DNA of 64,000 nt. It comes from Haloarcula amylovorans (lineage in GTDB: Archaea; Halobacteriota; Halobacteria; Halobacteriales; Haloarculaceae). The notes beneath the pieces are model-generated. The model saw only the letters and a program-made list of their open reading frames with translations, did not search any database and had not been told where the DNA came from. Below are positions 1 through 7,354 of this stretch, piece after piece. Every line of letters starts with the position of its first letter. The first letter of the stretch is position 1. Position numbers and translations under genes: made by a program. Location: the NCBI RefSeq assembly GCF_004681185.1, contig NZ_SRIF01000013.1, positions 1 through 64,000 of the forward strand, read 5' to 3'.

Positions 1-156
1 GAGGTACAGGTCGTAGGCACCGGGGAAGAAGGTGATCATCACCATCACCAGCACCATCGGTGCGATGAACCAGTACGGGAGGTAGTCGTTCCAGACATCC
101 CGTACCCTGGCGAGGGCTGGCTTACTCGTCGTTTCCGTTTGTGTTGGTGTGCTCAT
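1..156 (-). CDS. Sugar-type ABC transporter permease, N-terminal fragment
   Basis: Only the first 52 codons are in the window; the gene continues beyond its left edge. After a short polar N-terminus (MSTPTQTETT) comes an amphipathic stretch with DVWNDYLPYW, then the first membrane helix (FIAPMVLVMVMITFFPGAYDL). This is the usual beginning of a MalF/UgpA-type inner permease of carbohydrate importers. The gene starts 42 nt after the stop of the solute-binding lipoprotein on the same strand, so the two probably form one operon. The family call rests on N-terminal pattern and context only. Confidence 0.75.
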   Translation of the reverse strand, partial: MSTPTQTETTSKPALARVRDVWNDYLPYWFIAPMVLVMVMITFFPGAYDLYL

Positions 157-197
157 GGGTGGAGTGACATATTATGATACGGCTTAGCAGTCACGCG

Positions 198-1646
198 TTA
201 GCCGCTGTAGATGTCCTCGGCGGCCTGCGCCGCATTGGTCATCGCGGCTTCGGCGGACTTCTGGCCGGCGATGGCGCGTTGCAGTTCCTCGGAGTATCGC
301 TGACCCCACTCGGGATACTTGGCGTCGAACGGGTCCGGCTTCGCTTCCTGCAGGGATTCGAGCGTGACCTGCGCGAAGTTGTCGCCGACACGCGAACGGA
401 ACTCCTCGTTCTCCCAGACGGACTGACGCACGGAGAACGCGGCGCTGCTATTCAGGTGCATCCACGTGTTCGTCGGCTCCGAGGTCGCCCACAGCATGAA
501 CAGGAACGCCTGCTCGGAGTTCTTGGCATTCTTCGACGTGGAGATCTGCCAGTTGAACGCGTTCGGGGCAAACTGGCCGTCGGCCGGTTTGGGTGCCTTC
601 GCGATGCCGATAGAGTCACCAACCGACGAGTCCGAGCCCGTCAATCCGGGCCAGAACAGGTTGGCGTCGCTGACGATGTGACCTGCACGGCCCTCCTGCA
701 TGGTCGAGAGGACATCAGACCACGTCTGGCTGGACGCGCCTTCGGGACCGTAGTCCTGCAACAGCGTAGAGTACCACTCCGCCGCGCTGATGGCCCCTTC
801 CGAGTCGAGTCCGGAGTCGTCCGGGAGGCTGTCCCAAAGTTGTGCTCCGTACTCTCGGAGGAACATGTTCTGGATGTAGATGTTCATCCCGTAGCCCTTC
901 TGTCCCCGGCCCACTGTCCCGACGATGTCAGATTCGTTCTCGTGGATGGTCTTAGCGTTCTGCCGGAACTCCTCGAGAGTCTCTGCGACTTCGAGTCCGT
1001 GTTTCTCGTAGAGGTCAGTCCGATAGAACTGGGTCAGGACCTCGACGGTAATCGGCAGGCCAGTCCATTTGTCGGTGTAACCACCGCCGTGGGCCTGCAC
1101 TCTCGACGCTTCGAAGAGGTCGTCCGGTTTGTACCAGTTCTCGTCGTACAGGCTGTTGTCCTCGAAGTAGGGATCGAGGGGCTGTATCCACCCTTCTTCG
1201 CGGAATTGGTTGACGACCTGGTCCATGAAGAAGACGTCGAACTGACCAGCGCCCGTGCTGACGTCTGTCTGTCGCTTGGTCCGGAACTGCTGTTCCGGCA
1301 GGACGTTCCAGACGACGTCGATGCCGGTCAGTTCCTCGAAGACCGGAACGGCCGGTTTGATGTTGTCGACCCACGCGTGACTGACGGCACCGATATTGAT
1401 CGACGACCCCTCGAACTGTTTCCACTCGATGTCGGCCCCGGTGTACTTATCGAGCGAGATGGGCAGTTCCCCGTCGTTGCTGGTCCCGCTCGACCCGTTT
1501 CCGCTCGATCCGTTACCGCCACCGCCGCCTCCGTCGCCACCGCTACCGCCCCGCGTACACCCGGCAAGACCGCCGAGAAGGCCGACACTGGCCGCTTTGA
1601 TGAAGTTACGCCTCTTGTGCTGATATCGATTGCGCTCGCTTGTCAT
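198..1646 (-). CDS. Extracellular solute-binding lipoprotein of a sugar-type ABC importer
   Basis: The protein captures substrate outside the membrane for the adjacent permease. The N-terminus has a twin-arginine motif (KRRNFIKAAS) and a lipobox ending in LLGGLAGC, so Tat export and lipidation at about Cys30 are expected. A Gly/Ser-rich spacer follows (GGSGGDGGGGGG, GSSGNGSSG), a common tether in haloarchaea. The mature domain looks like a family 1 sugar/polyol-binding protein (FEELTGIDVVW, GQFDVFFMDQV, AFLFMLWATSEP). I use the internal ATG at MTSERNRY, which puts the Arg pair at the normal distance; an ATG five codons upstream is also possible. The substrate cannot be read from sequence. Divergent dehydrogenases suggest a sugar, polyol or alcohol. 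Confidence 0.85.
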   Translation of the reverse strand: MTSERNRYQHKRRNFIKAASVGLLGGLAGCTRGGSGGDGGGGGGNGSSGNGSSGTSNDGELPISLDKYTGADIEWKQFEGSSINIGAVSHAWVDNIKPAVPVFEELTGIDVVWNVLPEQQFRTKRQTDVSTGAGQFDVFFMDQVVNQFREEGWIQPLDPYFEDNSLYDENWYKPDDLFEASRVQAHGGGYTDKWTGLPITVEVLTQFYRTDLYEKHGLEVAETLEEFRQNAKTIHENESDIVGTVGRGQKGYGMNIYIQNMFLREYGAQLWDSLPDDSGLDSEGAISAAEWYSTLLQDYGPEGASSQTWSDVLSTMQEGRAGHIVSDANLFWPGLTGSDSSVGDSIGIAKAPKPADGQFAPNAFNWQISTSKNAKNSEQAFLFMLWATSEPTNTWMHLNSSAAFSVRQSVWENEEFRSRVGDNFAQVTLESLQEAKPDPFDAKYPEWGQRYSEELQRAIAGQKSAEAAMTNAAQAAEDIYSG

Positions 1647-1768
1647 TGGTCTCCGCCTCACCTGCCAACGAATCCCCCATAGGCAATAAAGTTAATCATT
1701 TGTAGAGTACGATACACGGTGCCCCACCCCCAATCATTATATATTATAGGTGAAAAACCGATTGCTGT
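1647..1768. promoter_or_regulatory. Divergent promoter region between the binding protein and the SDR gene
   Basis: This AT-rich spacer separates two divergent transcription units. A TATA-like string (TATATTATAGG, about 1738-1750) lies about 25 nt before the SDR start codon, the spacing of a leaderless haloarchaeal promoter. Another AT-rich block (TTAATCATTTG, about 1691) is placed for the leftward transporter operon. No clear inverted repeat for a regulator was seen. The IclR protein encoded 2.3 kb downstream is the natural candidate to act here, but that is inference. Confidence 0.5.
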
Positions 1769-2545
1769 ATGGAGTACGACTTCACAGACCAGACCGTCCT
1801 CATCACTGGAAGCGGCAGAGGGATGGGAAAAGCAGCGGCGGAGAAGTTCGCAGAGAACGGCGCGAGCGTCGTCGTCAACGACCTCGACGCCGAGGTGGCG
1901 GAATCGACCGCCGCTGAACTTCGAGATATCGACGCGGACGCCGTCGGTATCGGTGCCGACGTGAGCGACAGCGCCGAAGTCGCCGCGATGGTCGAGACGG
2001 CGACCGAAGAGTTGGGCACTATCGACGTACTGCTGAACAACGCCGGCGTCGGCGACGCCGGTCCGTTCCTCGACGAGCAGTACGACGACACCTTCCAGTT
2101 GAACCTCGACGTCCACCTCCACGGGTCGCTGAACTGCATCCGCGAAGTCGTCGACGGGATGGTCGAGCAGGGGTACGGGAAGATCGTCAACACCACCTCG
2201 ATACACACCAAGAACGCCGTCGGAATGTCACCGGCCTACGACGTCGGCAAGTTCAGCCTGCTCGGACTGACAAAGAGTCTCGCGCTGGAGCTCGGCCGAG
2301 AAGGTGTGCGGGTCAACGCCGTCGCGCCGGGCTGGGCGGACACACGGATGACGGACGAGTTCAGCGACGCCGTCACCGAACAGATTCTGGACAACAACCC
2401 GCTCGGGCGGTTCGCCGACCCGGAGGACGTGGCCAACGCGATGGTGTTTCTCGCGTCGCCGGCCAGCGACTACATCAACGGCCACGAGCTCCGCGTTGAC
2501 GGCGGGCAGGTCCCCATCGATAGCTGGCGACTGGATAACCGATAA
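1769..2545 (+). CDS. SDR-family NAD(P)-dependent oxidoreductase
   Basis: Classical short-chain dehydrogenase of normal length (258 residues). The cofactor motif TGSGRGMG is near residue 14, NNAG near residue 90, and the catalytic Ser and YxxxK (NTTSIHTK, then YDVGK) near residues 140-160. The C-terminus has the usual LRVDGGQ block. It would oxidise a hydroxyl group on a sugar, polyol or 3-hydroxyacyl compound in the cytoplasm. It is divergent from a sugar-type ABC transporter and followed by a zinc alcohol dehydrogenase and an IclR regulator, so a role in carbohydrate or polyol breakdown is likely. Names such as FabG or glucose dehydrogenase are not justified by sequence alone. Confidence 0.88.
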   Translation: MEYDFTDQTVLITGSGRGMGKAAAEKFAENGASVVVNDLDAEVAESTAAELRDIDADAVGIGADVSDSAEVAAMVETATEELGTIDVLLNNAGVGDAGPFLDEQYDDTFQLNLDVHLHGSLNCIREVVDGMVEQGYGKIVNTTSIHTKNAVGMSPAYDVGKFSLLGLTKSLALELGREGVRVNAVAPGWADTRMTDEFSDAVTEQILDNNPLGRFADPEDVANAMVFLASPASDYINGHELRVDGGQVPIDSWRLDNR

Positions 2546-2833
2546 CCCCACAGCGACCCCAGCAACAAGCTATTTATCTCGTGACCGGAATAGTTCCCCT
2601 CGTTGGACCGAGGCGTCGACTGTCGTCACCGACTGGAAACGGTACTCGGGCGGCGTTGGACTCACAACCATTGGCAACGGGGCACAACGTGACGCGCGAC
2701 GTGACGGAACTGACCGGTCACGTCACTGGAGCGACGGAACGAACGAACCAAAGCGAGCACCTATGAGACCAGACAGACACACTCCGAAACGCACCGAGCG
2801 ACCGACCATCAGAGACACCGAAGGAGGCAGATA

Positions 2834-3865
2834 ATGCGCGCATCGACACTGACGGACATCGGCGAAATTACGGTAGAGGAGCGCGAGCGACCGGAACCGG
2901 CAGCTGACGAGGTCCTCGTCGAGGTCGGTGCCTGTAGCGTCTGCATGACCGACTACCACATGTACCACGGCACATTCCCCATCGAGACGCCGCTGGTGCC
3001 GGGCCACGAGGCGGCGGGTACCGTCGCCGATGCCGGGAGCGACGTTACCGGCTTCGAAGCAGGTGATCGCGTCGCGGTCAACCCGACGGTTCCCTGTAAC
3101 GCCTGTTCGTACTGCAAACGCGGGGAGACGCACCTCTGTGAGAACAACACCAGTATCGGCGGCGCGGGCGACACCATCCTCGACGGCGCGTTCGCCGAGT
3201 ACGTCCGCGTCCCAGCCATCAACGTCGAGGACATCGGCGACATGTCCTTCGAACGGGCCGCACTGGCCGAGCCGCTGGCCTGCTGTGTCCACGGCGTCGA
3301 GCAGGTAGACCTCACACCGGGAGACAGCGTCGCCATCATCGGTGCCGGTCCCATCGGACTCTTACTGTTACAGGCGTTCCGCAACGCCGGTGCCGCCCCC
3401 ATCGTCGTCTCCGAACTCGACCCGGAGCGGCGCGAACTCGCGGCCGAACTCGGCGCGGACGCCGTCGTCGATCCCGACGAAGTCGACCCCGAAGAAGCCA
3501 TCCCCGAGGCCGCCGGCGGCCCGGTGGACGTCGGCGTCGAGGCTATCGGCCTCGTCCCGACTATCGAGCAAGCCAACGCGGTCACTGCCAAAGGCGGGTC
3601 TACCCTCATCTTCGGCGTCCCCGAACAGGACGCGACGCTCGAAATCAGCCCGTTCGACGTGTTCTTCGACGAGGTGGGCTATCGGGGATCGTACTCCCTG
3701 ACCACGGAGGACTTCGAGCGAGCCATCACAATGCTCCGATATGATCGCGTCGACGCCGACTCGCTCATCACGGAGCGAATCGGGCTCGACGAGTTGCCAA
3801 CGGCCTTCGAGCGGATGGGCAACGCCGAGGGACTGAAGAAAATCGTCGTCCCCGGCCGCGACTGA
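2834..3865 (+). CDS. Zinc-dependent medium-chain alcohol/sorbitol-type dehydrogenase
   Basis: MDR-family dehydrogenase (343 residues). Catalytic zinc ligands are visible as Cys near residue 35 (GACSVCMTDYH), His-Glu in PGHEAAGTV near 57, and a structural-zinc loop with four cysteines (CNACSYCKRGETHLCEN). The Rossmann motif is GAGPIGLLLLQ near residue 170, with an acidic residue after strand 2 (VVSELDPERR), suggesting NAD preference. The resemblance is to threonine/sorbitol dehydrogenase-type enzymes. It lies about 290 nt after the SDR gene in the same direction, with an AT-rich TATTTATC string in between, so it may have its own promoter. Substrate unknown; the neighbouring importer and SDR suggest a polyol or sugar. 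Confidence 0.88.
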   Translation: MRASTLTDIGEITVEERERPEPAADEVLVEVGACSVCMTDYHMYHGTFPIETPLVPGHEAAGTVADAGSDVTGFEAGDRVAVNPTVPCNACSYCKRGETHLCENNTSIGGAGDTILDGAFAEYVRVPAINVEDIGDMSFERAALAEPLACCVHGVEQVDLTPGDSVAIIGAGPIGLLLLQAFRNAGAAPIVVSELDPERRELAAELGADAVVDPDEVDPEEAIPEAAGGPVDVGVEAIGLVPTIEQANAVTAKGGSTLIFGVPEQDATLEISPFDVFFDEVGYRGSYSLTTEDFERAITMLRYDRVDADSLITERIGLDELPTAFERMGNAEGLKKIVVPGRD

Positions 3866-4116
3866 CCGCACCCTCCGTAGCGACGTGTTTTACGTTCCGT
3901 CTGTCCAGTCTCCCCACGTAGTCGAGCCGCTATTGCCACGTCGGGACAACGACGCTGTTCTTCTCTACAGAACGAATAGATTTCCGCAGCTACGCGCGCA
4001 AACGAACCATATATATCCGGAAAACCATGATAGATTTGGCATGCGAACTGTTGACAAAGTCAGGAGTGTTCTGCTCTAAAGAACAGGTTTTTCACTGTCC
4101 CACTCGTGGCGTCTGT

Positions 4117-4887
4117 ATGGACGACACACCGGAATATGCCGTCGAAGCAACCGGAACCTCGCTGTCGATCCTCGAAGCGCTCGTCGCTCACGAGGAACCG
4201 CTGGGCGTCACGGCCCTGGCCGACCGCGTCGGCGTCTCGAAGAGCGTCGTTCACAACCACCTTTCGACGCTTCGCGCACGCGGCTACGTCGTCAAGCGAT
4301 CAGCGGGCTACGAACCGTCGTTGCGGACGCTGAATCTGGGCAACCGGACACGGGAGAAACTGCCCATCTACCGGGACGCGAAGCAGGCCCTCGACAACCT
4401 CGCGGCCGCGAGTGGTGAGACCACCACGCTGTTCGTTCTCGAAGCGAGCGCGGCTGTCCCGGCGTACATCTCTCAGCCGTCGAATGGGTGGGATCCCGAG
4501 TTCCGGGAGGGCGAACGGCTCCCGATTCACGTCAACGCACCGGGGAAGTCGATACTGGCCTCGCTGTCCGACGACCGCGTCGAGGAGATAGTAGACGGTA
4601 CCAAACTCCACGCGCTGACTGAGGCCACGATCACCGACACCGACGCGCTCGAAGACCAGATCAGCCGTATCCGAGACGACGGCATAGCGTTCTGCAGAGA
4701 AGAACAATACGAGGGGATCGTCGGCGTCGCCGCGCCGATCTACACGGGCGAAGCGGATTACGTCGCCGCGCTCGGTGTCTGTGGTCCCGTCGATCGACTG
4801 AGTGGCCGATATCTCGAAGAAGACGTCACTGGCCAAGTGCTCAGTACTGCGAAGTCAGTGCAGGTCACGCTCACGAGCAACGGATAG
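4117..4887 (+). CDS. IclR-family transcriptional regulator
   Basis: The 256-residue protein has an N-terminal winged helix (SLSILEALVAHEEPLGVTAL, then ADRVGVSKSVVHNHLSTL) and a C-terminal IclR effector domain (INVNAPGKS-type segment HVNAPGKSILASL, CREEQYEGIVGVAAPI). Haloarchaeal IclR proteins commonly control sugar and organic acid catabolism. I chose the ATG at MDDTPEYA because the helix-turn-helix follows at normal distance; an upstream in-frame ATG would add 30 residues with no family resemblance. A TATA-like ATATATAT lies about 105 nt upstream of this start. By position it probably controls the transporter and dehydrogenases just upstream, but no operator was identified. Confidence 0.88.
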   Translation: MDDTPEYAVEATGTSLSILEALVAHEEPLGVTALADRVGVSKSVVHNHLSTLRARGYVVKRSAGYEPSLRTLNLGNRTREKLPIYRDAKQALDNLAAASGETTTLFVLEASAAVPAYISQPSNGWDPEFREGERLPIHVNAPGKSILASLSDDRVEEIVDGTKLHALTEATITDTDALEDQISRIRDDGIAFCREEQYEGIVGVAAPIYTGEADYVAALGVCGPVDRLSGRYLEEDVTGQVLSTAKSVQVTLTSNG

Positions 4888-5302
4888 AACGCACCCAAAT
4901 AACACCAGTACATGTGTTACTCACGTAGTCTGTCGTACTGGGTCTCGATAAGATCCTGTCGCCCAAATACAGCTGGTGGAAATAGACATTCTAAATATGC
5001 CCCCATATTATCACAGATATCAAGAATATGGCCGTGTTTTGGGCGTTACATATTTGAATTTCCCCAAATAAGAATATAATCTGCATAGATCTACCTATTA
5101 TTCGCTAAAGCGCCGAGAACTACCCAAATATAGCACTATATAGAGAGTGATCGCGGCAGCAGATACCGTTGTCGTTGGAAGTGGCATGCCCGCTTCCATT
5201 GTCGTCGTCTCCGCTGTCGCTCGGCTATCGCAGTCGGTCCACAAGTCATCTCCGTCCCTCGTCCACTGTCAGACCGCCACACGCGTGACCACAGTTCGAA
5301 CT
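4888..5302. repeat. AT-rich spacer with four copies of CCCAAATA
   Basis: This gene-free stretch is much richer in A+T than its surroundings. The octamer CCCAAATA occurs exactly four times in the same orientation, beginning at 4894, 4962, 5063 and 5123. An inverted pair CCAGTAC (4905-4911) and GTACTGG (4935-4941) lies just after the iclR stop and could act as an RNA hairpin. No credible coding frame was found on either strand. Possible readings are a regulatory region with repeated protein sites or the remnant of foreign DNA. Confidence 0.5.
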
Positions 5303-5445
5303 GTTTAAGGGCGCGAATACGGAACAATCGGTAACTCGCTGGACGACGGGCACCAGCGGGCACCTGCGTGTGCAGGTCGGGATGTGAGCCGCCGCGGCAC
5401 TCGTCGCAGGCGACTTGAACCACGCAACGCCCGTGGTGAAACACA
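5303..5445 (+). promoter_or_regulatory. rpl15e promoter and structured leader
   Basis: A TATA-like GTTTAAGG (5303-5310) would start transcription near 5335, leaving a leader of about 110 nt, long for a haloarchaeal gene. The leader can form several hairpins: CCTGC-GTGT-GCAGG (5362-5375 region), GCCG-CCG-CGGC, a GTCGC/GCGAC pair, and a perfect stem ACCACG (5419-5424) with CGTGGT (5432-5437). The last ends only 8 nt before the start codon and could affect ribosome access. It may be an autoregulatory leader, or a separate small RNA such as an H/ACA guide, sitting upstream of rpl15e. Confidence 0.4.
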
Positions 5446-6036
5446 ATGGCACGAAGTGCATACTCGTACATCCGAGACGCGTGGCAGAGCCCCAAGGAAG
5501 GCAAACTCGCCGAGCTGCAGTGGCAGCGACAACAGGAGTGGCGCGACCAGGGCGCAGTCGAGCGCATCGAGCGACCGACTCGCCTGGATAAGGCCCGCTC
5601 GCAGGGTTACAAGGCCAAGCAGGGCGTCGTCGTCGCTCGCGTCTCCGTCCGCAAGGGGAGCGCGCGCAAACAGCGTCACAAAGCCGGCCGCCGGTCGAAG
5701 CGTCAGGGCGTCACGCGCATCACTCGCCGGAAAGACATCCAGCGCGTCGCCGAGGAACGCGCCGCCCGAGTCTATCCGAACCTGCGCGTGCTCAACAGCT
5801 ACTCGGTCGGACAGGACGGCAGCCAGAAGTGGCACGAGATCATCCTCGTCGACCCCGAACACCCGGCGATCCAGAACGACGACGACCTCTCGTGGATCTG
5901 TGAGGACCACCAGACAGACCGCGTCTTCCGCGGCCTGACCGGTGCCGGCCGTCGCAACCGTGGTCTCGACACGAAGGGCAAGGGTGCAGAGAAGACCCGA
6001 CCTTCGATTCGGTCGAACCGCGGCAAGGGCAAGTAA
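5446..6036 (+). CDS. rpl15e: Large ribosomal subunit protein L15e
   Basis: The 196-residue basic protein matches eL15 along its whole length: the start MARSAYSYIRDAWQSP, the segment GYKAKQGVVVARVSVRKGS, the NSYSVGQDG-type segment RVLNSYSVGQDGSQKWHE, and the C-terminal RGLTGAGRRNRGL. It is a structural component of the large ribosomal subunit binding 23S rRNA. It stands alone after a long structured leader, not in a ribosomal operon. Strongly basic character in an otherwise acidic proteome fits RNA binding. Identification is secure. Confidence 0.97.
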   Translation: MARSAYSYIRDAWQSPKEGKLAELQWQRQQEWRDQGAVERIERPTRLDKARSQGYKAKQGVVVARVSVRKGSARKQRHKAGRRSKRQGVTRITRRKDIQRVAEERAARVYPNLRVLNSYSVGQDGSQKWHEIILVDPEHPAIQNDDDLSWICEDHQTDRVFRGLTGAGRRNRGLDTKGKGAEKTRPSIRSNRGKGK

Positions 6037-6135
6037 GCGACCGACCGCTCCGTTTTCACGCTACTCTCGCTGTTTTCTCCGTGCGCTCTCAGCCGGGAGT
6101 GGCGACAGTGCCGTGGTGAGCGAAACTGGTGGTGT

Positions 6136-7107
6136 TCACCCGCGCCACGTCGGCTGGCCGTGGCTGGCGACTTCCGTCGGCGTCGTCCCCGAACCGCGTT
6201 CAGAGACGGCGCTGACGGCGTAGAACGTGGCTTCGGGGTCGCTGTTGCGCCGCCAGTGCCACCACGTCCGAGCCAAGAGCCAGAGGCGACGGCGGCGGGT
6301 CAGTTCCGGCGTCGCCGTGAGTACGTCGTACCCCCGTTCCCGGATGAGCCGATGGTGTTCCGCGTACAGCACCGCCGCCAGCAGGACGCCGAGCTGGCAG
6401 TCCTCGGGCAGGTAGCGGATGCCCGTGACGCCCTCGCGGTACAGTTCCTCCGTACGGGTCAACTCCTCTTCCATCACCGCACGGAACGCGTCGTCGACAT
6501 CGGCGTCTGCGAGTTGCTCTTCGGTGACGCCGTGGCGGGAAAGCGTCTCCTGTGGGAGATACACCCGGCCGTAGTCGTGGATGTCCTCGCGCACGTCACG
6601 GAGGAAGTTCGAGAGCTGAAACGCCTCCGCCAGCGCGGCGGCGTGGGGGAGCGCCTCCTCTTTCCCGGGCGGGTCCATCACCATCGTCATCATGTTGCCG
6701 ACGGCGACGGCCGACCCGCGCATATACCCCCGGAGGTCCTCGAACGTCTCGTAGCGGGCCTGGTCGATATCCATCTCCATCGCGTCGACGAAGACGTTCA
6801 CTTCCTCGTCGGGGATGGCGTGTTCGGCACGGAGATCCTGAAACGCCGAGAGGACGACGCCGTCGTCGGTGTCGTCCGGTTCGCGGTTTCCAAGTGCAGT
6901 CTCCCGGATCGCTTCGAGCCGTTCGTGCTGGACCGCTGGCGACGGACCGTCGGGTTGGTCGACCACCTCGTCCGCGATACGGAAGAAGGCGTACATCACG
7001 TAGGTCGGATAGCGGATACGTTCCGGAAGTAGGCGGGTAGCGAGGTGAAACGTCCGACCGGTCTGCTGTTGGATCGATTTGCTGGTGCGGATATTATCAG
7101 ATGGCAT
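6136..7107 (-). CDS. crtB: Phytoene/squalene synthase family protein, probable phytoene synthase
   Basis: Head-to-head prenyl transferase of 323 residues. The first Asp-rich motif is FFRIADEVVDQP near residue 42 and the second is LSNFLRDVREDIHDYGRVYLP near residue 170; both chelate magnesium and prenyl diphosphate. It would condense two geranylgeranyl diphosphates to phytoene, the first committed step of carotenoids (bacterioruberin, or retinal for rhodopsins). A Bat-like sensor regulator is encoded just upstream on the same strand; Bat controls crtB in Halobacterium, so the pairing suggests light or oxygen control. A squalene synthase is less likely given the haloarchaeal CrtB-like N-terminus. 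Confidence 0.9.
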   Translation of the reverse strand: MPSDNIRTSKSIQQQTGRTFHLATRLLPERIRYPTYVMYAFFRIADEVVDQPDGPSPAVQHERLEAIRETALGNREPDDTDDGVVLSAFQDLRAEHAIPDEEVNVFVDAMEMDIDQARYETFEDLRGYMRGSAVAVGNMMTMVMDPPGKEEALPHAAALAEAFQLSNFLRDVREDIHDYGRVYLPQETLSRHGVTEEQLADADVDDAFRAVMEEELTRTEELYREGVTGIRYLPEDCQLGVLLAAVLYAEHHRLIRERGYDVLTATPELTRRRRLWLLARTWWHWRRNSDPEATFYAVSAVSERGSGTTPTEVASHGQPTWRG

Positions 7108-7199
7108 TGAGTTCTGTCGACAGCGTGGTCAGCGGACGATACTCGGAATCTCGACAGCCGGGGGTATGGAACGTGGTCGGTCCCGTCACGCACGCCGCC

Positions 7200-7243
7200 G
7201 GTATTCGAGTTTCGTTCCGCCCGATACTGACGGCGGTATTCGA
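7200..7243. promoter_or_regulatory. Direct repeat GGTATTCGA upstream of crtB
   Basis: GGTATTCGA occurs twice in the same orientation (7200-7208 and 7235-7243), 35 bp apart, roughly 90-140 bp upstream of the phytoene synthase start codon. Similar strings (GATACTCGG, GATACTGACGG) lie nearby. The spacing of about three helical turns would suit a regulator binding two sites on one face. It is not the published Bat upstream activating sequence as far as I can tell. Confidence 0.3.
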
Positions 7244-7354
7244 TAGTCGAGTGACACTTCGTCTACATACAAATAGGGAGAGTGCGACTTTAAACTGTGT
7301 GCCCAACTGCTTTGGAGGGACGGCGCGGCGGCTCGCCTGTCGGACCCGGACGTG

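Noticed and set aside
174..1682. Long open frame of about 500 codons on the plus strand opposite the binding-protein gene
   Set aside because: It mirrors the lipoprotein gene, has no family-like motif, and its composition is that of antisense high-GC haloarchaeal DNA. Similar antisense frames (for example 31740-33308, 46584-47960, 51300-52763, 55423-56922) were rejected for the same reason.
5291..5302. CAGTTCGAACTG resembling a tRNA T-loop
   Set aside because: No acceptor, anticodon or D-arm can be drawn around it; it is simply a palindrome before the rpl15e TATA box. No tRNA was found elsewhere either.
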